A stretch of 64,000 nt of DNA from Actinotignum urinale DSM 15805 (GTDB lineage Bacteria; Actinomycetota; Actinomycetes; Actinomycetales; Actinomycetaceae): assembly GCF_000420445.1 (NCBI RefSeq), contig NZ_ATUY01000010.1, positions 1-64,000 of the forward strand, written 5' to 3'. The notes beneath the pieces are model-generated. The model ran no database searches. It had not been told where the DNA came from and saw only the letters and a list, made by a program, of their open reading frames with translations. The position numbers were made by a program, and so were the translations under genes. Below are positions 26,258 to 36,225 of this stretch, piece after piece. Position 1 is the stretch's first letter. Every line of letters starts with the position of its first letter.

Positions 26258-27781
26258 ATGTCTTCTGCTTCTAACGCCCCCACACTTCCGGCGTCTCACG
26301 CTATCGGTTTTGATCGTGAAAAATACATCCAACTTCAATCCCAGGAAATTCGCAAACGCCGCGAAGCCATTAATGGCAAACTCTATCTAGAAATGGGTGG
26401 AAAATTATTCGACGATTACCACGCCTCGCGCGTTCTGCCCGGCTTCACACCCGATAATAAAATTACCATGCTTGGTGAACTACGCGATGAACTAGAAATC
26501 GTCGTCGCATGCAATGCACGCGATCTACGAGCTAAAACACGTGCCGATCTAGGCATCACCTATGAAGAAGAAACTCTTCGCCTTATTGACGTCTTTCGTG
26601 AAGCAGGGTTTTTCGTCAACAATGTAGTCCTCACCCAGTGGGAAGACGATAACGAGAACGCGAAAGACTTCCGTCGTCGTTTGAAAAGACTTGGAATGAA
26701 AGTTTCGCGACATCGTCGCATCAACGGATACCCTTCCAACACCTCTCTCATTATGTCCGAGGCCGGTTTTGGGAAAAACGATTATGTCGAAACGGAACGA
26801 AACCTCATTATCGTCACCGCACCGGGCCCGGGCAGCGGAAAATTAGCCACATGCCTATCCCAGCTGTACCAGGATCACCAACGCGGACTGGAATCAAACT
26901 ATGCGAAGTTTGAAACCTTCCCGGTATGGAACCTCCCTCTCGATCATCCTGTTAACCTTGCCTATGAAGCCGCAACGGCGGATTTGGACGATGTCAACAT
27001 GATTGACCCCTTCCATCTTGTTGCCTACGGCATACAAACCGTGAATTACAATCGCGACGTTGAAGTTTTCCCCCTCCTAACAGTTCTTTTGCGCGAACTG
27101 ACCGGAGACACCCCGTACAAAAGCCCGACGGATATGGGCGTTAACATGGTCGGATTCTGCATTTCCGACGATGCCGTGTGCCAAGAAGCCGCAAGGCAAG
27201 AAATTATTCGTCGCTACTATCACGCGCTCGTCCAGGAGAAACGTGCAGAATCAGAATCCGTTGCCTCTGGGCGTATCGCTATTACCATGTCCAAACTTGG
27301 TTTAAAAGCAACAGATCGCCCAGTTGTCCCACCCGCACGTGCCAAGGCTAAATCCACGAAAGGCCCAGCCGCAGCCATTCAGCTTCCCGACGGAACAATT
27401 GTTACCGGAAAAACAACGCCTCTGCTCGGTTGCTCATCCACAATGCTTCTTAATGCTTTGAAAGTTTTGTGCGGAATGGATGATTCCGTGAAGCTCCTCG
27501 CCCCGGAAATTATTGCTCCTATCCAGAATCTCAAAACCACACATCTAGGTTCACACAATCCCCGCCTTCACACAGATGAAGTGCTGATTGCGCTCGCCGT
27601 TTCTGCCGCGTCGAACCCCCTGGCTCAGGAAGCTCTCAACAGTCTCCATAAACTCCACGGATGTGACGTTCACACGACGACGATTCTCGGATCCGTCGAT
27701 GAAGGAATTTTCCGAAACCTCGGAGTCAACACCACCAGCGAACCTGAGTTCCAGCAGAAAAAACTTTTCCAAAAGCACTAG
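26258..27781 (+). CDS. DUF1846 family protein
   Basis: The start is the ATG at 26258, behind GTGGAGAAACGA; upstream in-frame codons are in the promoter region. The roughly 507-residue protein has [60 protein letters not shown] with a P-loop-like GPGSGK, and [12 protein letters not shown]. These are diagnostic of DUF1846, a widespread cytosolic family of unknown function with a predicted nucleotide-binding N-domain. The last 120 residues include [20 protein letters not shown]. Its stop shares the CTAG tetramer with the convergent downstream gene. Confidence 0.9.
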   Translation: MSSASNAPTLPASHAIGFDREKYIQLQSQEIRKRREAINGKLYLEMGGKLFDDYHASRVLPGFTPDNKITMLGELRDELEIVVACNARDLRAKTRADLGITYEEETLRLIDVFREAGFFVNNVVLTQWEDDNENAKDFRRRLKRLGMKVSRHRRINGYPSNTSLIMSEAGFGKNDYVETERNLIIVTAPGPGSGKLATCLSQLYQDHQRGLESNYAKFETFPVWNLPLDHPVNLAYEAATADLDDVNMIDPFHLVAYGIQTVNYNRDVEVFPLLTVLLRELTGDTPYKSPTDMGVNMVGFCISDDAVCQEAARQEIIRRYYHALVQEKRAESESVASGRIAITMSKLGLKATDRPVVPPARAKAKSTKGPAAAIQLPDGTIVTGKTTPLLGCSSTMLLNALKVLCGMDDSVKLLAPEIIAPIQNLKTTHLGSHNPRLHTDEVLIALAVSAASNPLAQEALNSLHKLHGCDVHTTTILGSVDEGIFRNLGVNTTSEPEFQQKKLFQKH

Positions 27782-28593
27782 ATTGCGGCAAGTAAGGATA
27801 CATCCTGCGGTGTAATCACCCCCGTATACAGAGCATAGGCGACCGCCCTATTTCGTCGAAACATTGCTTTCTGCTTCCGGTTTCCAAGCATGCCTTCAAC
27901 ACCAAGGCGCGCAAATTTTTGACACACATTATCGAGTTTTCGGTTAAATTGCGTCATTCTCCACCCGAGTTTTTCCGCAATAATGTACGACGGAGGAATG
28001 TCCTCGTCGTACAACATGTGACTACAGAAAGGCTGTTCACCGCATCTATGTCCGTATGCTTGCCCGTCGACTAATCCACTGCAACGCGCAGAATATTCGC
28101 GAAACCTGCCGGCATTTTCTCCGCGAAATTTTTCCTCTACACTTTCGTTGTGCGCTTTACGCAATATGCGCTCGCCTAAAGCAACCAGCAACTTCTTTTG
28201 GCTCGATGTAAACCGCATCCCCGAATCCGTTGGTCCTTTCACGACGTAAATGTGCCCTACGGAAATCTCTACATCGTATGTTCCGTAACAATGGTGTATT
28301 GCCACAGAATAGTTTCCGCGCGGTAACGAACACGAACTTGCCTCCTGAAGACTTGCGAATTCACGGCCTCCTTCTGGGGCCGAAACCTGAATATCGACGC
28401 TTATTGCGCGCCCAATATTTGTTATCCGCCACGAGTCATACACCCAAGCTAAGCTCAGGAATATTGGAGGTATCCCAGGCGCGTCCGGAATATCCGACAT
28501 CTTCAATAAACCGTTTTTCCCTACCGTGCAAATTTCTCCCGGACGCAACCGCATGTGATGCTGTCCAGTCCGTGCTTGAAGAACTGTGCCCAT
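27778..28593 (-). CDS. FHA-domain protein with C-terminal HTH
   Basis: I place the start at the ATG at 28593, behind AAGGAGATAT; the longer open frame would run into the divergent gene. The 271-residue product has an FHA-like N-terminal region ([31 protein letters not shown], then [10 protein letters not shown]) and a C-terminal helix-turn-helix region ([15 protein letters not shown], then [20 protein letters not shown]). This layout recurs in actinobacteria, where FHA domains read phosphothreonine marks. Four Cys and His residues in SARCSG...[11 protein letters not shown] may bind metal. Both domain calls are by eye. A small group of DnaA boxes lies upstream. Confidence 0.6.
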   Translation of the reverse strand: MGTVLQARTGQHHMRLRPGEICTVGKNGLLKMSDIPDAPGIPPIFLSLAWVYDSWRITNIGRAISVDIQVSAPEGGREFASLQEASSCSLPRGNYSVAIHHCYGTYDVEISVGHIYVVKGPTDSGMRFTSSQKKLLVALGERILRKAHNESVEEKFRGENAGRFREYSARCSGLVDGQAYGHRCGEQPFCSHMLYDEDIPPSYIIAEKLGWRMTQFNRKLDNVCQKFARLGVEGMLGNRKQKAMFRRNRAVAYALYTGVITPQDVSLLAAI

Positions 28594-28646
28594 ATATCTC
28601 CTTCCGTTTCGCCTAGTTTGCCACTCTCCGTCCAGCATTATTTTCT

Positions 28647-28708
28647 CTATCCACAGCCCCTCTTCCTTGACGAGCTCTATCCACAGTTTGTGGACATTTT
28701 TATCCACA
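28647..28708. promoter_or_regulatory. Small group of DnaA-box-like sites
   Basis: CTATCCACA at 28647-28655 and 28677-28685 (one mismatch each) and a perfect TTATCCACA at 28700-28708 lie in the divergent gap between the FHA-HTH gene and the gene at 28789. Spacing is about 30 and 23 bp. Confidence 0.45.
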
Positions 28709-28788
28709 TACCGAACGAAATTCATACAATCCACAACTCTTGTGCCAAGAATAATGACTCTCTCGTTAAATTTTGAGATGATTATCCT

Positions 28789-30132
28789 ATGTCCGACATG
28801 CACTGGGCCCTTGAGGTCGCCACAAAACATCCCCAGCTCGCCGATGCGCTTATTACAACATCTGGTCCCTGGCTCGATATTCTTCTGGCAGACGGACGCA
28901 CTTTCCGCTTCCGCCCTTTCGAACTTATTCGAGATAACCTTCCCCCGGACGTACGTCAAAAACGCCTCATACAACTCCTCACCATCGGCATTAGCAATGC
29001 CACAAAAGCCAGCGTTGAAGAGCCAAGCCTGTCAGACCACGCCAACCGCGCTCACCCTGGAGAGAACACTTCGTCACATGATGACCACCCGTCGGCCTAC
29101 CAAATAAGCGAAGAAGAACGTAAGCAACAAATTATTGACAGTATTATTGGGAAAATTCCTTCCGAGGATAGCCCAGTTATCCCTCTTGTACGCGCAGCAG
29201 ATTTTTTCGTCAACCTCCGCAACGGAACAGAAGACTCCCCGATTTTCATACCCCTGACAGATTTCATCGGCGTAGGCCTTAGTAGTGTCGAAGGCGACGA
29301 TATTCAAACCATCTTCTTCAACGACATCGGTTTTGATCCCGAAACCGATGATTTATACCCCTTATTCCACGACGCCGTCCACACTTTTCACCGATTGAAT
29401 TCCGACGGAAAAGCAGCGCGTATCGAACTTGGCGTATATGAAGGAAATGGCGCCAAAGTCTTTATGATGGAAACGCCCTCGCCCCACCAGTGTGCCTGGT
29501 TCGCCGATGTGGAAATGCTCAGAACGGTTGCGGAATCTCTTAAGGAAGAGTATCCGGATACCCTTTTCCTTTTTATTCCCGCCACGCCATACGCTCTATT
29601 CATTGTTCGAGCCGATGATGAGTTCCTTCCGGAAGCACTGGAAAATATTATGCACTACCCGGATCAGGACATGATTTATCCGCTTCCCCACACGATTGCG
29701 GCTGATGGTTGGATGGAATGGATTCCCTTGCCCGGGCACCCGGCGTCAAAAATTCTGTCCCAGATGCGCTCCCATTTCCGTTCCCGCATCTACGATGCCC
29801 AGCTGGAGTACATGTTGCATTGGTCCATAGATGTTGGAAAACTTGCCACCTACGACGTCCACAAACTGCCTTCAGGAACGGTTTCCTCAACTGTGTGGAA
29901 AGAATCCTACCCTGCCGGATCAATTCCTAAAGCGGATTACATTACCTTCGTGGATGATATTGATGATACAACGACGGAACCCATCACGCTCAGCCTTGAG
30001 GTTGCCAGAGATGTATGGCCGGAGGGCATTAAACCTATGCCCAAAGTCTGGCCACCACGCTACGAAATTACGCATTTTCCAGACAAGGCAACCCGCGAGG
30101 CTCTGAAGTCCCAATCACACCGAACAATCTAG
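28789..30132 (+). CDS. Hypothetical protein (447 aa)
   Basis: I do not recognise this acidic soluble protein. It has no signal peptide or membrane segment. An N-terminal region (1-75: MHWALEVATKHPQLADAL, WLDILLADGRTFRFRPFELI) is followed by a low-complexity linker (75-105), a central block with LVRAADFFVNLRNG and LTDFIGVGLSS, and a C-terminal part with LELGVYEG-like RIELGVYEGNGAKVFMMETP and TLFLFIPATPYALFIVRADD. The alternating strand and helix pattern suggests two related alpha/beta domains. It diverges from the FHA-HTH gene with a shared intergenic region, so the two may be functionally tied. Bases 30133-30396 after it show no gene. Confidence 0.75.
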   Translation: MSDMHWALEVATKHPQLADALITTSGPWLDILLADGRTFRFRPFELIRDNLPPDVRQKRLIQLLTIGISNATKASVEEPSLSDHANRAHPGENTSSHDDHPSAYQISEEERKQQIIDSIIGKIPSEDSPVIPLVRAADFFVNLRNGTEDSPIFIPLTDFIGVGLSSVEGDDIQTIFFNDIGFDPETDDLYPLFHDAVHTFHRLNSDGKAARIELGVYEGNGAKVFMMETPSPHQCAWFADVEMLRTVAESLKEEYPDTLFLFIPATPYALFIVRADDEFLPEALENIMHYPDQDMIYPLPHTIAADGWMEWIPLPGHPASKILSQMRSHFRSRIYDAQLEYMLHWSIDVGKLATYDVHKLPSGTVSSTVWKESYPAGSIPKADYITFVDDIDDTTTEPITLSLEVARDVWPEGIKPMPKVWPPRYEITHFPDKATREALKSQSHRTI

Positions 30133-30396
30133 AACAATCTCAAGGTGTGTATCGCCAAGCTACATTGTTAACTCGTGATTTTCATTGTGTTACTGCCTGG
30201 TCGCGGGTGCGTATTAACTGACTTGTTTGAGTAGCGTATTCACTGCGCAGTCTTGAGTTGCGCGGTTCTGGGTGGCAAATTTACAGAGTGGCTTCTTGCG
30301 CGCTTCGCCTTGGCGTCTACAGCTCGCCTCGCTTTCCCCGCTTCAAGTGTTTTCGGTTTTTCCTATCCTGTTTTTCCTATCCTTCACCGATCTTTT

Positions 30397-31740
<1,344 letters not shown>

Positions 31741-31804
31741 TCAATTGTTGCGCGGGCGCGTAACAATTTTTGCTTATCACGCGCCGGGTTACGACGGGCA
31801 CCGC

Positions 31805-31906
31805 GTTACGCCGGGCGCCGGTTGTTGACACGCGCCGTGTTACGCCGGGCGCCGGTTGTTGACACGCGCCGTGTTACGACGGGCGCCGGTTGTTGACACG
31901 CGCCGC
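31805..31906. repeat. 34-bp tandem repeats between tgt and the queuosine transporter
   Basis: Three copies (31805-31838, 31839-31872, 31873-31906) differ at one or two bases, with degenerate flanking copies from about 31776 to 32010. The DNA is GC-rich, unlike the neighbouring intergenic DNA. There are no spacers, so it is not a CRISPR array. No reading frame of substance uses it. Confidence 0.85.
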
Positions 31907-32040
31907 ACGTCTGCGCGCACCGACCACCGTCGCACACTGTTTATCGACGCACATCGGCTACCTTCGCGCGCCGGTTATTGACGCGCACCGGCCACCGTCG
32001 TACATCGAATGTCATCACGCATCTACGAGTACTTTACCTT

Positions 32041-32751
32041 CTAAGCGATTATCCGCGCCTTTTTCGGCGCAATTCCTTCCGCGCGTTTCACGGCCGCCAC
32101 AACAACGTACGTGACAGGAAGCAGAATGACCTCCACGCCAACTTTATAGATCCACCCCACAATCGTGAGGTTCATAATGGAACCGAATTCAACGTTTCCG
32201 GCAATAATATCGGGTGTCCACGCAATGAAACAGAAAATCAGCGTATCCGCCAGCTCCCCAACAACCGTGGAACCGATGAGCCGCACCCACAGGGCATTTT
32301 CTCCGAAACGCTTCTTCAACCATACAAGCACGTAAGAATTGAGGAGCTGCCCAAACAGGAATCCCATGAGCGAGGCCGCCACAAAGCGCGGAACAATACC
32401 CAAAACTGCTTCGAACGCCGCCTGATTCTGGTAATCGCTTGCGGGCGGGGCGATTTGCACAAGCCAGAAACTGAACGACGCCAAAATCTGCACACCAAAC
32501 CCGAGCACAATCACGCGGGAGGCGGATTTAAATCCATACACTTCGGAGAGAAGGTCACCAATAATGTAGGTGAGTGGGAAAAGAATCGCGCCACCGTCGG
32601 TATAAATTTCCATACCTAAAATATGGAAGGAAATGAGCTTCGTTGCGCCAATGTTAGAAATAAGCAGGAATGACACAAAAAACACTGCCACATATACGAA
32701 AATTTTGGAGCGCGTAATATCTGCAAAACGCGCGGTGGGCTGGGAAGCCAT
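32041..32751 (-). CDS. Queuosine precursor transporter (YhhQ family)
   Basis: Starting at the ATG at 32751 (behind AAAGGTCC), the 236-residue protein has about six membrane helices. It shows the family features FLLISNIGATKLISF, GGAILFPLTYIIGDLLSEVY, SLMGFLFGQLLNSYVLVWLK and STVVGELADTLIFCFIAW. The family imports preQ0, preQ1 or queuine. With tgt downstream on the same strand and no preQ biosynthesis genes in the window, salvage is the likely source of the modified base. Homologues were long labelled as VUT-family membrane proteins. Confidence 0.9.
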   Translation of the reverse strand: MASQPTARFADITRSKIFVYVAVFFVSFLLISNIGATKLISFHILGMEIYTDGGAILFPLTYIIGDLLSEVYGFKSASRVIVLGFGVQILASFSFWLVQIAPPASDYQNQAAFEAVLGIVPRFVAASLMGFLFGQLLNSYVLVWLKKRFGENALWVRLIGSTVVGELADTLIFCFIAWTPDIIAGNVEFGSIMNLTIVGWIYKVGVEVILLPVTYVVVAAVKRAEGIAPKKARIIA

Positions 32752-32911
32752 AACGGACCTTTCGCGAAAGTTACAACACATGTGTCCGGCTCTGCCACCG
32801 CACGGACCCCTCCATTATATACCGCGTCCCCGATTCACCCCACTTTTGCGCACAATGTCTTAAGGGGGCACGGCTTTCGTCGTTTATATTAGTACGACGA
32901 TAAGCGGCTAA

Positions 32912-32927
32912 TGTTCCACGTGAAACT
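32912..32927. promoter_or_regulatory. Degenerate parS site
   Basis: TGTTCCACGTGAAACT differs from the consensus parS at two of 16 positions (5 and 16). It lies in the gap between the transporter and the DUF4261-like gene, about 27 kb from the main parS group, and may bind ParB weakly. Confidence 0.5.
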
Positions 32928-32979
32928 AAAAACGTTTTGCCACGCACATGAAACGTCGTAGCTTGGAAATAAGGAGCGC

Positions 32980-33750
32980 CTACACGATTAAGCGCAGCAA
33001 GGAAACGCCTTCGCTTTCGCCTTGAACAATCGCAATCTGTTGATCTTCCGTTTTTCCCAGGGTTTGCCCGGGCATAAGCACCGCGTCATTCGTAATAATG
33101 TATCCCGCAGTGTTGGCGAGAATATCGTAAATATCCTCAGCCGGGCGGGTACTTTCCGCTATAAGAAGGTCAAGATGCCCAAAAAGATTCAGCCCGTATG
33201 TTCGCCCGCTTCGTACATCGCCACGGTTCACCGCCACTCGAATCCACAACATAAAGGACATGTCCTCGTTTGTTCCGTAGGACAGAACAACATGCGCTGG
33301 GAAAACAGCTTTAAGCTCCGGCCGCGCAACGCCGACAGCAGCGTCCTCCGCCATAAGGGAGCACATGAGCGGAGTGTAAAGATTATGCATATCTCGCATC
33401 GTTGCGCGAAGTTGTGCGGTGACGTCATCGGGAAGATTTGCGGGAAGATCAACGCGAGCGCGACCGAGTGGAGAAATAATTGTTACGACGACGTAAAAGT
33501 TGTGTGGTGGTAGCGTTCCTTTTATGGGCGCCGTGCCACTGACGGGCGTAAGAAGTAGCGTGAATTCCTCAGCTTCTGCGGAAAAAATGTGGCGTCCCTC
33601 GTGTTCTTCGACGTTAACTTTGAGGGGTTTCCCGTGAAATTCCACCCGTTCGAGAACCTCTTCGCAATTAATAGGTGCGGTGAAAAGTGCGATGGCGCTT
33701 AATGCATCAGGCGCTGAGGGGTGAATTGTGCTGGTGGGAATTCTGTTCAT
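32980..33750 (-). CDS. DUF4261-like hypothetical protein
   Basis: The 256-residue soluble protein has a C-terminal region (about 165-235: MSFMLWIRVAVNRG, TYGLNLFGHLDLLIAEST, YDILANTAGYIITNDAVLMPGQTLG) that fits the DUF4261 pattern. The N-terminal half (NCEEVLERVEFHGKPLKVNV) fits less clearly. Function unknown. No Shine-Dalgarno sequence is seen before the ATG at 33750. Its promoter region shares the gap with the long hairpin at 33789. Confidence 0.55.
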   Translation of the reverse strand: MNRIPTSTIHPSAPDALSAIALFTAPINCEEVLERVEFHGKPLKVNVEEHEGRHIFSAEAEEFTLLLTPVSGTAPIKGTLPPHNFYVVVTIISPLGRARVDLPANLPDDVTAQLRATMRDMHNLYTPLMCSLMAEDAAVGVARPELKAVFPAHVVLSYGTNEDMSFMLWIRVAVNRGDVRSGRTYGLNLFGHLDLLIAESTRPAEDIYDILANTAGYIITNDAVLMPGQTLGKTEDQQIAIVQGESEGVSLLRLIV

Positions 33751-33788
33751 AAAACAAGCTTAGCAATCGGGACTACGCACCGTCTAAA

Positions 33789-33835
33789 CGATAGCACCCT
33801 TCCTCGTGCTCACCTCACGAGGAAGGGTGCTATCG
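33789..33835. other. 20-bp perfect hairpin in a divergent gap
   Basis: CGATAGCACCCTTCCTCGTG (33789-33808) and its exact inverse (33816-33835) flank a 7-nt loop. It has the strength of a terminator but lies between divergent genes (33750- and 34084+) with no T-run and no gene ending nearby. It could be a remnant of a lost gene's terminator, a regulatory RNA element or a mobile repeat. The rest of the gap to 34083 is C/A-rich with no gene. Confidence 0.6.
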
Positions 33836-34083
33836 CAGTGTGCACATGTTTGAAACATGACACTAGATTTTATATTTCGTAATGTCCGCGAAATACCTTT
33901 CCATAATCTCGCAGCGCCCCCCCAAATCTCCCCGGAGCGCCCCAAGAACCTCAAAGAAGCGCCCTAAAAAACAAGACATTCCCGCCCTAAAAAAACAACA
34001 CATCACCATCACTAGAACGTCACACCCACCACATTACGCACGTGCAAGATGTTTTTTCGCCCAAAAGATAGCACAATAAACAT

Positions 34084-35355
34084 ATGACTCAAGAACCTAC
34101 CGGCGCAGATGTCGTCATCGCCGCTCAAACTCTCGGCGATACCGTTCATCGCACCCCGCTCCTCCTGTCCGAACGCCTGAGCACAAAAATTGGACGCCCA
34201 GTTTACCTTAAACGCGAAGATGTCCAAGTTGGCCGAAGCTACAAAGTTCGTGGAGCCTACAACTACATTTCCTCCCTCAACGCCGAGGAACGCGCCGCAG
34301 GTATCGTCTGCGCATCGGCAGGAAACCACGCCCAGGGTGTTGCCTTCGCCTGCAACCAACTCAACATTCACGGAAAAGTCTTTCTCCCCGCCACAACCCC
34401 CCGCCAAAAACGCGAGCGCATCGCCGATATTGGTGGCGAATGGATTGAACAAATCGTTGGCGGAGCAACCTTCGACGAAGCCTCAGCCGCCGCCATTGAC
34501 TACGCCAAAAAAACCGGCGCAACCTTCGTTCACCCCTTCGACGCCCCGCTCACCATCGCCGGCCAGGGCACCCTCGTTAAAGAATCTTTCGAACAGTGCG
34601 TCGCGAAAACCGGCGAGGAACCCGTCGCCATCGTCGTCCCTGTTGGTGGAGGAGGTCTCCTTTCCGGTACAGCTCTGTGGACGAAACAATTCCACCCGAA
34701 CGTCAAAGTTATTGGCGTGGAACCGGATGGGGCACGTTCCATGGAGGCTGCGTTTAATAACGGCGGCCCGGTTTCTTTGGATTCTATTGATACTTTCGCC
34801 GATGGCACCGCGGTTGCGCGCGTTGGCGATCTCACCTACTCGATTTCGCACCGACTCGTCGATGAACTTGTCCACGTTCCGGAGGGCGCGCTCAGCACGG
34901 AAATGCTTGACCTGTATCAGGTTGAGGGCATTATTGCTGAGCCGAGTGGGGCGCTTGCGAGTTGCGCAGTTGCACGCTTCCTGCCCAGCCTCAACGATCT
35001 GCCCGCCGGCCCCGTCATTGCTCTTATTTCTGGCGGAAATAATGATGTTTCGCGCTATGCGGACATTATTGAACGCAGCGTCGTCTACGAGGGTTTGCGC
35101 CACTATTTCCTTGTCACCTTCGCGCAAAAACCGGGCGCTTTGCTTCACTTCCTCAGCGACGTTCTCACGGATAACGAGGATATTGTATTCTTTGAATATA
35201 CGAAAAAGAATAATCGCGACACCGGCCCTGCGCTTGTTGGCATCGATATTGACAACCCCGCAAATATTGATTCCCTTCTGGCCCGTATGAAAAATTCAGG
35301 TATCCATATTCAAAAGATTGAACCGGATTCCCCAGAGTTCCAGTTCTTTATTTAA
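34084..35355 (+). CDS. ilvA: Threonine ammonia-lyase (threonine deaminase)
   Basis: The 423-residue PLP enzyme has the Schiff-base lysine K54 in GRSYKVRGAYN, CASAGNHAQGVAFACN, the phosphate-binding PVGGGGLLSG, IGVEPDGARSM and the Ser in GGNNDVSRYADI. A C-terminal ACT-like regulatory domain (about 330-423: LRHYFLVTFAQKPGALLHFL) makes it the short biosynthetic form, controlled by isoleucine/valine. It converts threonine to 2-oxobutanoate, the first step to isoleucine. It stands alone with no other ilv genes nearby. Confidence 0.95.
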   Translation: MTQEPTGADVVIAAQTLGDTVHRTPLLLSERLSTKIGRPVYLKREDVQVGRSYKVRGAYNYISSLNAEERAAGIVCASAGNHAQGVAFACNQLNIHGKVFLPATTPRQKRERIADIGGEWIEQIVGGATFDEASAAAIDYAKKTGATFVHPFDAPLTIAGQGTLVKESFEQCVAKTGEEPVAIVVPVGGGGLLSGTALWTKQFHPNVKVIGVEPDGARSMEAAFNNGGPVSLDSIDTFADGTAVARVGDLTYSISHRLVDELVHVPEGALSTEMLDLYQVEGIIAEPSGALASCAVARFLPSLNDLPAGPVIALISGGNNDVSRYADIIERSVVYEGLRHYFLVTFAQKPGALLHFLSDVLTDNEDIVFFEYTKKNNRDTGPALVGIDIDNPANIDSLLARMKNSGIHIQKIEPDSPEFQFFI

Positions 35356-35452
35356 TTTTTTCGACGACGAATAACCGCGTGGCAATCATTCGTCGTACAT
35401 TACCCCTAACCACGTGCCGATCGCTCTGAGTCGGCGTACTTGAGGAGAAGAA

Positions 35453-36127
35453 ATGAGTTGCAAAAGTCTGCTTGCACGCATGTATTTGGCGTGTAGCCGT
35501 TGGAAGCTGATTCGCACACGAATTCCAGAGAAAATTATTCTTATTGGTGCGCCTCATTCATCCAACTGGGACGGTGTGATGAATGTTGTGGCGTTTTGGC
35601 GCGAGGGGCGGAATATGAAGTTCCTTGTGAAGAATTCGCTCATGAAAATCCCGGTTCTCGGTTCAATTGTGAAGGCTGCGGGCGGGCTGGCGGTGGACCG
35701 TAAGCATCCGCGTGGCATGGTCGGTTCAATTGTTGATGCCGCAAAGAATCAGGAAACTTTCACGCTGGCAATTGCGCCGGAAGCCACTCGTAAACCTGTG
35801 AAATACTGGCGTTCGGGCTTCTACCGTATGGGTTTGGAAACGCGCCTTCCGATTGTTCTCGGTTTCATTGATTCTTCAACCAAAACGTTCGGGTGGTCCG
35901 GGCACATGTATCTTTCCGGCGACGTTGTTGCCGATATGGATGTTATTCGCCGCCATTTTGAAGGGAAAGTGGGTATGCGTAGCAAGAAAATTGCCAACCC
36001 GATTCTTCGCGCAGAAGAGGATGAAGTTGCTCGCGAACGCCTTCTCCAGGGAATTGACCTTGAGGAAGCGCGCGCCTACGCAATCGAAATGAATAAATCC
36101 ACGGGCGGGTTGGGGGTAACCGAGTAG
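35453..36127 (+). CDS. PlsC-like lysophospholipid acyltransferase
   Basis: The 224-residue protein has the acyltransferase HX4D box in APHSSNWDGVMN, the second block in KIPVLGSIVKAAGGLAVDRK, and a glycerophosphate-binding-like APEATRKPVKYWRSGFYRM. It probably acylates lysophosphatidate or a related lipid at the inner membrane face. The family is diverse, so the exact acceptor is unknown. RBS GAGGAGAAG precedes the ATG. It lies downstream of ilvA after 97 bp and may be separately transcribed. Confidence 0.85.
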   Translation: MSCKSLLARMYLACSRWKLIRTRIPEKIILIGAPHSSNWDGVMNVVAFWREGRNMKFLVKNSLMKIPVLGSIVKAAGGLAVDRKHPRGMVGSIVDAAKNQETFTLAIAPEATRKPVKYWRSGFYRMGLETRLPIVLGFIDSSTKTFGWSGHMYLSGDVVADMDVIRRHFEGKVGMRSKKIANPILRAEEDEVARERLLQGIDLEEARAYAIEMNKSTGGLGVTE

Positions 36128-36225
36128 TTTTTCGCCGGTGACTGCGAACCCCGGAATCTAGGCGCCCAACTTACCCACGAAATCACCTCGCAGTTGGCTA
36201 GGTATTGCAACGTAACTTAAGCTAG

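Noticed and set aside
28594-28974. N-terminal extension of the FHA-HTH gene
   Set aside because: It would overlap the divergent gene at 28789 by 186 bp, and a strong SD precedes the ATG at 28593.
31805-31906. CRISPR array
   Set aside because: Copies of 34 bp follow each other directly; there are no spacers and no cas genes.
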